From: Blastocatellia bacterium
GTDB taxonomy: Bacteria > Acidobacteriota > Blastocatellia > Chloracidobacteriales > JADJPF01
Direction: 5' to 3'
Length of the DNA stretch: 64,000 nucleotides
Assembly: GCA_025057015.1 (NCBI GenBank)
Contig: JANWYG010000019.1
Span: 124,001-188,000 of the forward strand
The notes below the pieces were generated by a model. It made no database searches. It was not told the origin of the DNA and saw only the letters and a program-made list of their open reading frames with translations. Of the stretch, positions 34,003 through 43,502 are shown piece by piece (within the stretch, counting starts at the first letter, position 1; the number at the start of each line of letters is the position of its first letter). The translations under genes and the position numbers were made by a program.

Positions 34003-34998
34003 ATGACTAAGAAGACAGCGAACCTAAAGGGAGTATTTCCTGCCATAGTAACCCCGTTTTATGAAGATGGCCGAATAGACTTGCTAGGCCTTCAGTCGAA
34101 TATAGCAATTTGGAACTCTAAGGGTGTCAAAGGCTATTTAGTACTAGGGTCTACAGGTGAAGTAGCGCATCTTGATAGAGGTGAAAAGCTTGCGGTGCTA
34201 GAAGCAGCGCGGGCTGCTATTCCTCCTGAATATCCTATGATAGTTGGTACGGGAGTGCATTCGACACAGGCGACCATAGCGTTTACCAAGCGTGCTGCAG
34301 AAATCGGTGCTAGTTATGCCCTTGTAGTCACGCCTCACTATTTCAAGCGTGACATGACTGATAAAGTTCTAAGAGCTTATTTTGAAGCTGTAGCCGAAGC
34401 AAGCACTATACCCGTGTTGATTTATAACGTTCCGCAGTTTACTGGAATAAATATGTCAGCGGAACTGATAGCAACGCTTGCACGGCATCCGAATATAGTG
34501 GGTGTTAAGGACAGTTCCGGCGATATGAAGACTCTAATCAAGCTTTTGGGTATGGTAGTAGATAAGGATTTCGCTGTTTTGACCGGAAGCGCCTTGGTGC
34601 TTTATCCATCTCTAATGGTAGGTGCGGCTGGGGCGATACTTGCCGTAGCTAACTTTGCAGCGGAAGCTTGTATAGAGATCTACGAGTTAGTGAGAGAGGA
34701 AATAGGGTTGGAGTGGGAAGTGCCGGCCGAAAATCAACAGGTCAGGATAATGAAAGCGATAAGCGGCAAGTATGCCAGTAGGAAACGGGCTATGAAATTG
34801 CAAGAACAGCTACTTGTGATAACAGAGACGGTAATAGGTTGTAGCGGTATAGGTGGCATAAAGTATGCTATGAATTGCTTGGGCTACTGTGGTGGGTACG
34901 TAAGAGAGCCGCTAGTGATGCCTGACGAAACGATGAAGGCGGCGATACGCTCAGTAATGAAGGCAACCCTATTTCCCAATCTAGTGCTAGAAGAGTGA
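34003..34998 (+). CDS. DapA-family aldolase
   Basis: 331 residues, the class I aldolase (beta/alpha)8 family. FPAIVTPFYEDGRID, the GSTGEVAHL phosphate/pyruvate loop, the catalytic tyrosine in IYNVPQFTG and the Schiff-base lysine in IVGVKDSSGD are present. It could be dihydrodipicolinate synthase, but GSTGE and the PHYFKRDM segment are closer to 4-hydroxy-2-oxoglutarate aldolase-like members; the substrate cannot be fixed by eye. The GTG of bshC overlaps its stop by 4 bases. Confidence 0.88.
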   Translation: MTKKTANLKGVFPAIVTPFYEDGRIDLLGLQSNIAIWNSKGVKGYLVLGSTGEVAHLDRGEKLAVLEAARAAIPPEYPMIVGTGVHSTQATIAFTKRAAEIGASYALVVTPHYFKRDMTDKVLRAYFEAVAEASTIPVLIYNVPQFTGINMSAELIATLARHPNIVGVKDSSGDMKTLIKLLGMVVDKDFAVLTGSALVLYPSLMVGAAGAILAVANFAAEACIEIYELVREEIGLEWEVPAENQQVRIMKAISGKYASRKRAMKLQEQLLVITETVIGCSGIGGIKYAMNCLGYCGGYVREPLVMPDETMKAAIRSVMKATLFPNLVLEE

Positions 34999-36575
34999 AT
35001 ATAGATCTACGCAACCTTCCTGGATTTAGTCGGCTACTGCTTGACTATATCTACAATTTTGACACCGTGGCGAGTTTCTATGACCATGGTTTGGCCGCTA
35101 GTGAGGCCGAAATTGCCCGGAATCTCTCTTTACGGTTTCCCCCTCGTATTCGCTCTGCTGTCAAAAATATCCTCTTACGGCAAAATGAGGTCTTAGGTGC
35201 TTCAGCTGTGACGATTGCGAATATTGAACTATTAGGTGAAAGTGATGCCTTTGCTGTAGTGACGGGTCAACAAGCAGGACTTTTTACAGGGCCGCTTTAT
35301 ACGATCTATAAAGCCATCACTGCGATAAAGGTTGCGCAGCAGCTGACTCTTAGCCAACTGCGGGCGGTACCGGTTTTTTGGGTGGCCAGCGATGACCACG
35401 ATTGGGCAGAGGTAAACCACTGTTTCGTGATTGATACCCAAGGTAACTTGCAGAAAGTGGTTTATCAGGACTGCGAGCTGCGAGGTTATCCTGTAGGTGG
35501 CAGGATCTTAACTGCTGCTGCAGAAGATGCTGTCAAGTGCTTGTTTACTTGTCTACCAGACTCAGAACATATTGCCTTTTTTGCTGAAGAGCTGATGGAA
35601 TGTTATCGACCGGGAAGAGGTTTTGTAGAAGCATTTTCGAGGCTTTTGCTGCGAATGTTTCCTGGTTTGATAGTGCTCGATCCGCAGGATCGTATGCTGA
35701 AGCAGCTAAGTGCTGACGTTTTTGCTAAAGTTCTGAATAATAGCGAAGAGATATCGAGACGGCTTTTTGAGCAAACCAGACAGCTTCTCTTGGCTGGTTA
35801 TGAAGCTCAGGTCAGGGTGGAAGAGGCCTCTTTGCCAATCTTTGTTCATGAAGACGGCAAGCGTTTTAAGTTGCGGCTTTCCGGTAGAGGCTTTGTTTCT
35901 GCCAGTGGCCGTGAGTACGAGAAGGACGAGCTACTTGCGCGTCTAGCTGAGAGGCCTGAGGATTTCAGTCCGTCGGCGTTATTTCGTCCTATCCTGCAGG
36001 ATAGTTTACTGCCGACGCTCGTCTATATTGCAGGGCCTGCAGAAATAGCTTACTTTGCTCAGCTACGGGCTGTTTATGACTACTTTGGGCTGACGATGCC
36101 AAAGCTAGTACTGCGTGGTGGGGCTACGCTGCTACCTGAACGCTCGCTTAAGCTTTTGGAGCGCTATGGGTTGTCTGTAATGGATCTGCTTGACGATGAG
36201 CGAGTACTGCAAGCAAGCAATGTAGCTGATGAAGGTTCGTTAGAGTTACTAAGAGTTACTGAACAGGATCTGGTAGCAAGGTTTATTCTCTTGCGGAATC
36301 TAGAACCGGCTTTGCTACGCGCAATAGCAAGTACTGAGCAGAAGGTATTGAATCAACTGCAGGTGCTAAGGGAAAAAATACTTGCTGAGCATAGTCGCAG
36401 CGAACGGTCGACTTTAGGCAAGCTTGCACGCCTCAAAGCGTTGTTATGGCCTGCAGGTGAACTACAGGAGCGTCGTCTGAACATTTATTACTTCTTGTCT
36501 AGGTGGGGACGGAGCTTCATAGATCGGCTCTATGAAGCTCTTGATAGCGGAGCGCACAAGTTGGTTGAACTTTAG
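34995..36575 (+). CDS. bshC: Bacillithiol synthase (cysteine-adding enzyme)
   Basis: 526 residues, normal BshC length. Adds cysteine to glucosaminyl-malate, the last step of bacillithiol synthesis. Recognised by VVTGQQAGLFTGPLYTIYKAI (nucleotidyltransferase-like core), PVFWVASDDHDWAEVNH and the C-terminal coiled region. GTG start coupled to the aldolase gene. bshA and bshB are not in the window. Overlaps the convergent rplI by 4 bases. Confidence 0.9.
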   Translation: MNIDLRNLPGFSRLLLDYIYNFDTVASFYDHGLAASEAEIARNLSLRFPPRIRSAVKNILLRQNEVLGASAVTIANIELLGESDAFAVVTGQQAGLFTGPLYTIYKAITAIKVAQQLTLSQLRAVPVFWVASDDHDWAEVNHCFVIDTQGNLQKVVYQDCELRGYPVGGRILTAAAEDAVKCLFTCLPDSEHIAFFAEELMECYRPGRGFVEAFSRLLLRMFPGLIVLDPQDRMLKQLSADVFAKVLNNSEEISRRLFEQTRQLLLAGYEAQVRVEEASLPIFVHEDGKRFKLRLSGRGFVSASGREYEKDELLARLAERPEDFSPSALFRPILQDSLLPTLVYIAGPAEIAYFAQLRAVYDYFGLTMPKLVLRGGATLLPERSLKLLERYGLSVMDLLDDERVLQASNVADEGSLELLRVTEQDLVARFILLRNLEPALLRAIASTEQKVLNQLQVLREKILAEHSRSERSTLGKLARLKALLWPAGELQERRLNIYYFLSRWGRSFIDRLYEALDSGAHKLVEL

Positions 36576-37024
36576 GCTTTCGTCACGGTTACTTTTATCG
36601 TGACGCGAACCTCGCGGTGAAGTTTTATTTCTACTTCAAACTCGCCTTCAGTCTTTATAGGCTCTTTGAGCACGACGCGGCGCTTGTCTATTTCGTATCC
36701 TTTTTCTCGAAGTGCTTCAGCTACGTCAAGTGCAGTGACTGAGCCATATAGTATTCCGTGTTTGCCTACTTTGCGCTCAAAGTTTAGCACCAAGTTACGT
36801 AGCTGCTCTGCTTGCAGTTCAGCTGTGGACTTGGCAACAGCTTCACGTTTAAGCAGGGCGGCACGTTGTCGCTCTATCATTTTTCTGTTTGCGGCCGTTG
36901 CCTCGATGGCAAGCTTGCGGGGTAGCAAGTAGTTACGTCCGTAGCCAGCTTTGACGCGCACTATTTCGCCACGTCCACCTAGATTGTCGAGATCTTCAAT
37001 CAGAAGTACTTCCATCGTCGCCAT
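36572..37024 (-). CDS. rplI: 50S ribosomal protein L9
   Basis: 150 residues. The N-terminal EVLLIEDLDNLGGRGEIVRVKAGYGRNYLLPRKLA is the L9 signature, followed by the long helix and the C-terminal domain. Last gene of the rpsF-rpsR-rplI set. Confidence 0.98.
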   Translation of the reverse strand: MATMEVLLIEDLDNLGGRGEIVRVKAGYGRNYLLPRKLAIEATAANRKMIERQRAALLKREAVAKSTAELQAEQLRNLVLNFERKVGKHGILYGSVTALDVAEALREKGYEIDKRRVVLKEPIKTEGEFEVEIKLHREVRVTIKVTVTKA

Positions 37025-37043
37025 GGTATTCTCTCCGAGAGGA

Positions 37044-37277
37044 TTAAAGCGTCAGATAGGGCAAGATGGCTATGTTACGAGCTCGTTTTATAGCCGTCAT
37101 GAGCATTCGTTGGTGCGTCGAGCAGACACCTGAGATTCGCCTCGGCAAGATCTTGCCGCGTTCAGGGATAAATTGACGCAACAGTTTTTCATCCTTGTAG
37201 TCTATATAATCTATGCGTTCTGTGCAAAAGTAGCAGACTTTGCGCTTTCTGACGTATTTCTTAGGTGTAGTAGCCAT
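37044..37277 (-). CDS. rpsR: 30S ribosomal protein S18
   Basis: 77 residues. [62 protein letters not shown] is textbook S18, with four potential zinc ligands (two CxxC/H pairs). 19 bases before rplI. Confidence 0.98.
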   Translation of the reverse strand: MATTPKKYVRKRKVCYFCTERIDYIDYKDEKLLRQFIPERGKILPRRISGVCSTHQRMLMTAIKRARNIAILPYLTL

Positions 37278-37295
37278 GTTGATCTCCTCTGGGCT

Positions 37296-37694
37296 TTATT
37301 CTTCTTCAAATTGCTCTTCTTTTTGTTCTTGTTGTATCTCGCCACTGGGACGTCTCAACAAGCGAGCTTGCCTACGAGCTTTTATCTTCTCGGCGCGTTT
37401 CAGATCTTTGTCTATCCGGATCGAAATATAGCGCAGCACCAAGTCTGAATTTACTCTGAGACGTCTTTCTAATTCAGCTATCTCCTGACCGCTACCTTCT
37501 ACTACGAGAAGGACAAACTTTCCTTCACGGAACTTGCGTATAGGGTAGGCGAGGCGACGTAGTCCCATACGTTCAACCTTGACTACTTTGCCTCCTTTGT
37601 CCGCTACTGCTTGTTCGTACTGAGCTATGAGCTTGTCTATTGTTTCGTCGTCAGCAGTTGGTATTACTATGAATGGCACTTCGTAAGTTCTCAA
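37296..37694 (-). CDS. rpsF: 30S ribosomal protein S6
   Basis: 132 residues from a TTG at 37694 with TAAGGAG upstream, giving MRTYEVPFIV, the usual S6 N terminus; an upstream ATG at 37745 would add 17 residues not found in S6. The AYPIRKFREGKFVLLVVEGSG block and a basic, glutamine/glutamate-rich tail follow. Confidence 0.96.
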   Translation of the reverse strand: MRTYEVPFIVIPTADDETIDKLIAQYEQAVADKGGKVVKVERMGLRRLAYPIRKFREGKFVLLVVEGSGQEIAELERRLRVNSDLVLRYISIRIDKDLKRAEKIKARRQARLLRRPSGEIQQEQKEEQFEEE

Positions 37695-37751
37695 TGCTTT
37701 ACTCTCCTTATGGATAATAGAGCCCCAACTCTTAGTTTGGAGCAAGGAAAA

Positions 37752-38318
37752 CTAATCACTTCTAGAAGCAGTTGCTGCGGCTTTTTCTATACCGCAACTT
37801 AGCCAAGTTTGTACCACCTCGGTGGCACGTTCAAGCATTCGGTCGACTAGAGGCTGTTCGGTAACAGTGAAGTTTTCGAGCACGAACTCCGCTAGATCGA
37901 CGACGTCAAATTCTGGTTTTATTCCTAGCCTGAGCCTGGCAAATTCCTGTCCTGTAAAAGATATAATAGACTTTAGGCCGTTGTGGCCTCCGGCTGATCC
38001 TTTTGCTCGTATTCGGATTCGGCCTAGTGGGAGAGCCACGTCGTCACTTATTACCAATAGGTCTGTCTTAGCGTCAACATAGTACTTGTTTAGCAAGCAG
38101 GCTACAGACTGACCGCTTAGGTTCATAAAAGTCTGTGGCTTAGCAAAGATGGCTGTAGTACCCGCTATACTGCCTTTGTGAACCAAAGCCTCACACTCCT
38201 TGCAATCGAACTGTCCAGTAGCTAGTACGACCAGTCTGTCGAGCAGCATGAAACCTAGGTTATGGCGACTGCGTTCGTATCTGCGACCGGGATTGCCTAG
38301 CCCTACGATGAGCTTCAC
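37752..38318 (-). CDS. pth: Peptidyl-tRNA hydrolase
   Basis: 188 residues. Recycles peptidyl-tRNA. IVGLGNPGRRYERSRHNLGFMLLD includes the catalytic histidine, KPQTFMNLSGQSV and SDDVALPLGRIRIRAKGSAGGHNGLKSI follow. Its start codon shares a base with the rplY stop. Confidence 0.97.
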   Translation of the reverse strand: MKLIVGLGNPGRRYERSRHNLGFMLLDRLVVLATGQFDCKECEALVHKGSIAGTTAIFAKPQTFMNLSGQSVACLLNKYYVDAKTDLLVISDDVALPLGRIRIRAKGSAGGHNGLKSIISFTGQEFARLRLGIKPEFDVVDLAEFVLENFTVTEQPLVDRMLERATEVVQTWLSCGIEKAAATASRSD

Positions 38319-38962
38319 TATTCTTCTTTTTCCACCTTACCCTTCTTTATCACTTCAGGTTCAGCAGGTTCTGAAGTGGCGGTGGTTAGTGCTTCAGAAA
38401 CTCTATGTCCTAGTATTGCGGCTATTGCTTGTTCTGGAGATGTGAGCAAGCGTATCCCTGCGGGCAGCTTGACGTCCTTAGCATAGATGTGATCACCTAT
38501 TCTAAGGCGGCTGATATCAACATCTATGTGTTCGGGTATCTCTGTTGGCAAGCACTCAATTTCTATTTCACGTATTGGGTGGTCAAGCAGTCCCCCTTCG
38601 TTCTTGACGCCAAAAGGTTCACCTACTAGATGTATGGGCACTTTCACGCGAGTCTTTTCTGTCATGGAGACGCGATAAAAGTCTGCGTGTATGAGCTTTC
38701 CTTTGACTGGATCTAGTTGCCAATCTTTGATAATAACCGTAGTAGTTTCTTTATCTTCAGTTTGCAGCTTGAAGATAGTGTTATGGCCTGATTCGGAGCG
38801 TAAAATAAAAGTTATCTGTTTTGCTTCTACTGCTACCGAAACCGGGGCCTTGTGGTCTCCGTAGACTGTAGCGGGTATTAGTCCTCTTCGACGTAGTCTT
38901 CTAGACTCTGCCGAACCGGTTTTAGTTCTAACTACTGCTTTTACTATAATATCCGAGATCAT
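38318..38962 (-). CDS. rplY: 50S ribosomal protein L25 (CTC/TL5 type)
   Basis: 214 residues, the long CTC form. N-terminal 5S-rRNA-binding domain (RTKTGSAESRRLRRRGLIPATVYG) plus the C-terminal CTC domain (VPIHLVGEPFGVKNEGGLLDHPIREIEIECLPTEIPEHIDVDIS). Ends in a Glu/Lys-rich tail. Confidence 0.97.
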   Translation of the reverse strand: MISDIIVKAVVRTKTGSAESRRLRRRGLIPATVYGDHKAPVSVAVEAKQITFILRSESGHNTIFKLQTEDKETTTVIIKDWQLDPVKGKLIHADFYRVSMTEKTRVKVPIHLVGEPFGVKNEGGLLDHPIREIEIECLPTEIPEHIDVDISRLRIGDHIYAKDVKLPAGIRLLTSPEQAIAAILGHRVSEALTTATSEPAEPEVIKKGKVEKEE

Positions 38963-38978
38963 TTTGTCTTACTCCGCT

Positions 38979-39920
38979 CTATATGAACAACTTACTTACC
39001 GAAGTTTCTTCGTGTATAGAACTTATGGCATCGGCAAGGAGTTTAGCTATACTCAAGCGTTTTATTTTTGGTGAATCGTGTGCTGGGTCTAGTGGTATGG
39101 AATTTGTTACAACTAGCTCTTTTATTGGCGAAGAGTTTATTCGCTCGATAGCAGGACCGGACAAGATAGCGTGTGAACAGCAGGCGTAGATCTGTTCAGC
39201 ACCTTCTTCTTTGAGAGCAGCAGCTACTTGGGTAAGAGAGCCGGCTGTATCGACTATATCATCTATTATCAATGCGTTGCGACCTTTAACGTCCCCGACT
39301 ATGTTCATTATTTCAACTACGTTTGCTTTCTCTTTTGAGCGGCGTTTGTCGGCTAATGCAAGGTCAACGTTGAGGCGCTTAGCGTATGCTCGTGCTCGCT
39401 CTGCTCCCCCAGTGTCAGGAGAGACGACTACCACATTGGGAATAGGGTTTTGGGTGAAGTAGTCTATAAATACCGGAGCGGCGAACAGATGATCTACGGG
39501 AATGTCGAAGAACCCTTGTATCTGCCCAGCATGTAGATCCATAGTAAGTACTCTGTTTGCTCCTGCAGCAGTAATTAGGTTTGCAATCAACTTGGCAGAG
39601 ATAGGAACTCTAGGCTTGTCTTTCCTATCCTTTCTGCCGTAGCCGTAATATGGTATCACAGCTGTGATACGCTCTGCTGAAGATCGCCTGAAGGCATCAA
39701 GCATTATAAGTAGTTCCATTACATGCTCGTCTACAGGAGGGCAGGTGGGTTGCACCAGGAAGACATCAGCACCTCGAACGTTCTGTAGGATCTGAAAATT
39801 GAACTCTCCGTCGCTAAAACGAGAGGTATTTGCCTTACCTAGGTCTATCTTCAAGTGGTAACAGATCTCTTCTGCCAATTTTCTGTTGGCGTTTCCGGAA
39901 AAGACCAGTATCTCACTCAA
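38979..39920 (-). CDS. prs: Ribose-phosphate pyrophosphokinase
   Basis: 313 residues. Makes PRPP for nucleotide, His and Trp synthesis. Key blocks: FSDGEFNFQI, VFLVQPTCPPVDEHVMELLIM, IPYYGYGRKDRKD, the DLHAGQIQGFF catalytic flag and PRPP loop LIIDDIVDTAGS. Lies just downstream of tRNA-Gln. Confidence 0.98.
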   Translation of the reverse strand: MSEILVFSGNANRKLAEEICYHLKIDLGKANTSRFSDGEFNFQILQNVRGADVFLVQPTCPPVDEHVMELLIMLDAFRRSSAERITAVIPYYGYGRKDRKDKPRVPISAKLIANLITAAGANRVLTMDLHAGQIQGFFDIPVDHLFAAPVFIDYFTQNPIPNVVVVSPDTGGAERARAYAKRLNVDLALADKRRSKEKANVVEIMNIVGDVKGRNALIIDDIVDTAGSLTQVAAALKEEGAEQIYACCSHAILSGPAIERINSSPIKELVVTNSIPLDPAHDSPKIKRLSIAKLLADAISSIHEETSVSKLFI

Positions 39921-39950
39921 CTGTCCTTACTCCATAGAAAATTAGGATGG

Positions 39951-40022
39951 CTGGGGAGGCAGGATTCGAACCTGCGAATGCCGGTTCCAAAGACCGGTGC
40001 CTTACCGCTTGGCGACTCCCCA
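39951..40022 (-). tRNA. tRNA-Gln (anticodon UUG)
   Basis: The minus strand gives a 72-base cloverleaf. Acceptor TGGGGAG pairs with CTCCCCA, followed by discriminator G; the anticodon arm CCGGT-CTTTGGA-ACCGG places TTG at positions 34-36 (plus 39988-39990); the T arm contains GGTTCGAATCC. The U1-A72 pair is typical of Gln. CCA is not encoded. Sits between ispE and prs, the usual acidobacterial arrangement. Confidence 0.96.
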
Positions 40023-40046
40023 GCAGTCTACCTCTTAGGCCGACAA

Positions 40047-40904
40047 TCAAAGAATCACTCTATACTCGCTTCTACTGATTGTAGAAACTTCAAACACTTT
40101 GAAGCTTTCTAACCGGAGAGCTTCAGCCGCTTTGCGACGCTGCTTGTTATCGGCAAAAGCTGCCCAAACCGTAGGACCGCTGCCTGAAAGCCCAGATGCT
40201 TGGGCTCCTAAGTGCTTGAGTCTTTGCTCTAAAGTAGCTATCTGCGGCTTCAACTCCTGCACTACTCTAGAAAGCGAGTTACGTACCTGTTTAAAGAGCT
40301 CATTCTTACTGAAAAAAGAGCAAGTGGGCAGTATAATATCACCTTGTGAGTTTGTCAACAGATCGAACCTTGAATAAACTTCGGCAGTAGAGATTTCATA
40401 GCCAGGGTTTGCAAGCAACAGGTGTTCGACGCGTATGTCTTCTGCTGGCAAGATTTCTGTACCTCGGCCAAGTGCCCACGCCGTGCCTCCGTAGAGGAAG
40501 AACGGCACGTCAGAGCCCAACTTCGCAGCCACTTCAGCTAGCTGATCTAAACCGAGTTCCAGTTGCCAGAGTTGGTTAAGTGCTATAAGCGTCACTGCGG
40601 CATCAGCACTGCCGCCACCGAGGCCAGCTGCTATCGGTATATGCTTTTCTAGTTTTATACGAGCCCCAAAGTAGCTCCCAGATTTAGCTTGTAGGAGGCG
40701 AGCAGCACGTATTACTAGGTTGGATTCGTCTGTAGGTAATGCGCACGTTGTTTGTAGCGAGAGTCGAGTGTCTTTCTCGAAGTATAGTTTGTCATATAGG
40801 CTCACAGTTTGCATTAGCGTCGACACGTCATGATAGCCATCTGCTCTAAGACCGCCGACATCTAAAATCCAGTTGATCTTCGCGTAAGCTCTAGCTGAAA
40901 ACAT
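40047..40904 (-). CDS. ispE: 4-diphosphocytidyl-2-C-methyl-D-erythritol kinase
   Basis: 285 residues, GHMP kinase of the MEP isoprenoid pathway. AYAKINWILDVGGLRADGYHDVSTLMQTV and the ATP loop IPIAAGLGGGSADAAV are diagnostic; the C-terminal SGSGPTVWAAF follows. First in the minus-strand run ispE-tRNA-prs-rplY-pth-rpsF-rpsR-rplI. Confidence 0.97.
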   Translation of the reverse strand: MFSARAYAKINWILDVGGLRADGYHDVSTLMQTVSLYDKLYFEKDTRLSLQTTCALPTDESNLVIRAARLLQAKSGSYFGARIKLEKHIPIAAGLGGGSADAAVTLIALNQLWQLELGLDQLAEVAAKLGSDVPFFLYGGTAWALGRGTEILPAEDIRVEHLLLANPGYEISTAEVYSRFDLLTNSQGDIILPTCSFFSKNELFKQVRNSLSRVVQELKPQIATLEQRLKHLGAQASGLSGSGPTVWAAFADNKQRRKAAEALRLESFKVFEVSTISRSEYRVIL

Positions 40905-40938
40905 CAGTTCTACCTGTTTGCGAACTTTCGTGCCTGAG

Positions 40939-40944
40939 TATAAT
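40939..40944 (+). promoter_or_regulatory. -10 box for the kinase-receiver gene
   Basis: A TATAAT hexamer with TTTGCG about 16 bases upstream, in the divergent space between ispE and the 40997 gene; leader of about 46 bases. Confidence 0.4.
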
Positions 40945-40996
40945 TAATAGAAGATATCAATCGAGAAAAGGCAGTTTTCCTAAGAAGAGAACTCTT

Positions 40997-42478
40997 ATGA
41001 GAGAATGCACGGCTTGCCATCGATGCTACGAAGATTATGCTACATACTGTCCAGTAGATGGCAAACTTCTGTCTCTTAGCCTTCCCTATCCGCTCGTCAT
41101 AGCTGGTAAGTACAAAATAGAGTATCTGATAGGTCGCGGTGGGATGGGAGCTGTTTATTGCGCTAGTCAGCTTGAGCTGAACCGTCAGGTAGCGATAAAA
41201 GTACTGCGGCCGGAGATACTTGCTTCTGGAGTTTCACCCATCGAGCTAAAGAACGAAGCGTTGGCTTCGGCTCGTATAGAACATATAAATGTGGTTACCA
41301 TCTATGACTATGGCACGCTTGATAACGGCGTAGGTTATCTTGTGATGCGGCTGCTTAAGGGTAAGACACTTACCCAAGAACTGATGCGGGTTGCTGAAGT
41401 AGGTTTTCCTTTCGAACGTTTCTTCGGAATACTGCTACAATTGTGCGCTGGTGTTGAAGCAGCACATAAGCTCGGCATAGTGCACTGCGATCTCAAACCG
41501 GATAACATAATTATCGAATCAACTGAAGATGCCGAAGTAGTACAAGTGCTAGATTTCGGTATTTCAAGGCTTGCGAAGACGTCTCAAGAAAACCTTTCAG
41601 ACGCTTTCTTTGTCACCCCATTCTACGCTGCGCCTGAACTGATAGCTAACGCACGGCTCGATTTTAGGTCAGACATATACTCTATCGGAGTGATAGCGTA
41701 TGAGATGCTTACAGGGCGCGTGCCATTTAGTGGGGATTCCGTTATGGAGATCCTTCGCAAGCACATAGAGGCTCGTCCAATTTCACCCAGCAAGTACCGT
41801 TCCGACATACCAGAGGGGCTTGAACGGATTGTGCAGATTGCGTTGGCGAAGTCGCCTGATAGACGCCAGCAGACCGTCAGCGAGCTGATAGACCAGTTGC
41901 AGATAGTAGCTCGACAGATGAGTAGCTGGGGATTGCTTGATTTGGGCTTACTACCAAAGGTAGGCAAAAGAACAGGACGGTTGCAGCCTGTAGACATGAG
42001 TTCTTCTGTGCCGGAACATCCTACTCTCAAAATAGCTAAAGAGGAAGCTGCAGAAGAAGTAGGATCTTTTCGACAACCGCTCATAATGCTTGTAGATGAC
42101 GAGCCTGATGTTTTGGTGATCTTGAAGGCTCTGCTCGAACAGCTTGGCTACAGGGTGGTAGAAGCTCAATCTGCAAAGGAGGCGCTTGCAGCACTCGAGC
42201 AGGAGATTCCAGATCTCATCATCTCTGACGTGATGATGCCTAGCATGGATGGTTATGAGTTTTATACTCTTTTGCGCAAAAGGCAAGGTACTGAGTCAGT
42301 GCCGGTAGTCTTTCTCACAGCGCGTAATATCCAGGATGACAAGCTCAAAGCATTGACGAGCGGTGCCGAAGATTTTTGGATAAAACCGTTTGATATCAAG
42401 GAGATACGCTTGCGAGTGAAGCGCATTATCGATAGAAAACTCGAACTTGATCGGCTGCGCAAGCAATCTAAGGTCTAG
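40997..42478 (+). CDS. Zinc-ribbon Ser/Thr kinase fused to response-regulator receiver domain
   Basis: 493 residues. Zinc ribbon CTACHRC...YCPVDG (4-22), then a kinase domain about 38-310: glycine loop GRGGMG, K68 in VAIKVL, H163-C-D165-LKPDN in the catalytic loop (Arg of HRD replaced by Cys), DFG 186-188. C-terminal receiver domain about 362-480: acidic pair D367-D368, phospho-acceptor D411 in IISDVMMP, T441 and K463 in WIKPF. A one-protein link of Ser/Thr kinase and two-component signalling. Cytoplasmic, no membrane span. Overlaps the convergent VWFA gene by 11 bases. Confidence 0.92.
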   Translation: MRECTACHRCYEDYATYCPVDGKLLSLSLPYPLVIAGKYKIEYLIGRGGMGAVYCASQLELNRQVAIKVLRPEILASGVSPIELKNEALASARIEHINVVTIYDYGTLDNGVGYLVMRLLKGKTLTQELMRVAEVGFPFERFFGILLQLCAGVEAAHKLGIVHCDLKPDNIIIESTEDAEVVQVLDFGISRLAKTSQENLSDAFFVTPFYAAPELIANARLDFRSDIYSIGVIAYEMLTGRVPFSGDSVMEILRKHIEARPISPSKYRSDIPEGLERIVQIALAKSPDRRQQTVSELIDQLQIVARQMSSWGLLDLGLLPKVGKRTGRLQPVDMSSSVPEHPTLKIAKEEAAEEVGSFRQPLIMLVDDEPDVLVILKALLEQLGYRVVEAQSAKEALAALEQEIPDLIISDVMMPSMDGYEFYTLLRKRQGTESVPVVFLTARNIQDDKLKALTSGAEDFWIKPFDIKEIRLRVKRIIDRKLELDRLRKQSKV

Positions 42479-43502
42479 CGACTTTGGCTTGATAGCTTTT
42501 GCGATAGCGCAATTTACCTTCTACTGCTTTCAGTGAAAGTTGAATCTTACGTGTTCCGCCACTTTCTATTGGGTTGGAAGGATAATAGCCCAGCACATAC
42601 ACATGTCTGAGTTCGCTTGCTATTTTATGCCAGATGTTTAGCAAACTGTCTCTACTGCTAGCCCTATAAAGATCTCCTCCGCTTAGCTCAACTAGGGTTT
42701 TGAGAAAAGTAGCATCTGGATAATCTCCACTGCCAGGTGTGGGGAAAGTAGGTGGTAAGATAATGCTTCTGCAGGATTGATTTGGCAAACCGGGAAATTG
42801 TATGACATAGACAAGCGCACCTGACTCAGCCACGGCGTTTGCTGCTACTTGTACTTTTGTCTTGCTAATCGTGTCTTCGCCGTCGGTAAGTAGTATTATT
42901 GCCTTGCGCCTGTCTATGGCCTTCAGGCGTTTTGCTGCTTCATACAGTCCGTCATAGAGGCGGGTACCACCGCCTGCTTTGGTCTGTCGGATGCTTTGTT
43001 CTACCTCAGTTTTGTCTGAAGTAAGCTCTGTAAGCACTCTGACCTTGCTGTTGAACTCTATGACGCTTACGCGATCGCCTTCATCGAGCTGGTGGACAAA
43101 TCTGCAAGCACTATCTTGAATGGCACTGAGGCTTGCGCTGATGCTACGGCTTGTGTCCATCACGATTATCACGTCAAACGGCACGCGCTCCGCAGCAAAG
43201 AAAGTTATGTCTTGTTGAACGCCATCTTCTTTGAGCACGAAGTCAGAAGGCTTTAAAAATGGAACATACCGACCAGCGTAGTCAATGACTATCGCAGGCA
43301 CAGTCACAAGCGTAGCATCTATTTTGAGCATAGCTAGGTCTGAAGCTTCGGCGTCCTCTTCTGCATAAACGACCTTTTGTAGCTCTTGTGTTTGTTTGAT
43401 TTGAGTCGGTGGGCTAGGTGGGTTTCGGCGTATTCTGCCTGATTGTGCAGCTGCTTGCACTAGCAGAAGTAATAACAGAATCATAGCAAGTCTTGCTGTC
43501 AT
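42468..43502 (-). CDS. Secreted VWFA-domain protein (acidobacterial type)
   Basis: 344 residues. Signal peptide (1-19), a leader with Pro/Gln, then a pre-VWA strand block (IDATLVTVPAIVIDYAGRYVPFLKPSDFVLKEDGVQQDITFF) typical of the VWFA-related acidobacterial domain, and a VWA domain with MIDAS DTSRS, AGGGTRLYDG and LLTDGEDT. Probably a metal-dependent adhesion or scaffold protein in the periplasm. The start overlaps the end of the paralogous upstream gene by 4 bases. Confidence 0.9.
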   Translation of the reverse strand: MTARLAMILLLLLLVQAAAQSGRIRRNPPSPPTQIKQTQELQKVVYAEEDAEASDLAMLKIDATLVTVPAIVIDYAGRYVPFLKPSDFVLKEDGVQQDITFFAAERVPFDVIIVMDTSRSISASLSAIQDSACRFVHQLDEGDRVSVIEFNSKVRVLTELTSDKTEVEQSIRQTKAGGGTRLYDGLYEAAKRLKAIDRRKAIILLTDGEDTISKTKVQVAANAVAESGALVYVIQFPGLPNQSCRSIILPPTFPTPGSGDYPDATFLKTLVELSGGDLYRASSRDSLLNIWHKIASELRHVYVLGYYPSNPIESGGTRKIQLSLKAVEGKLRYRKSYQAKVARP

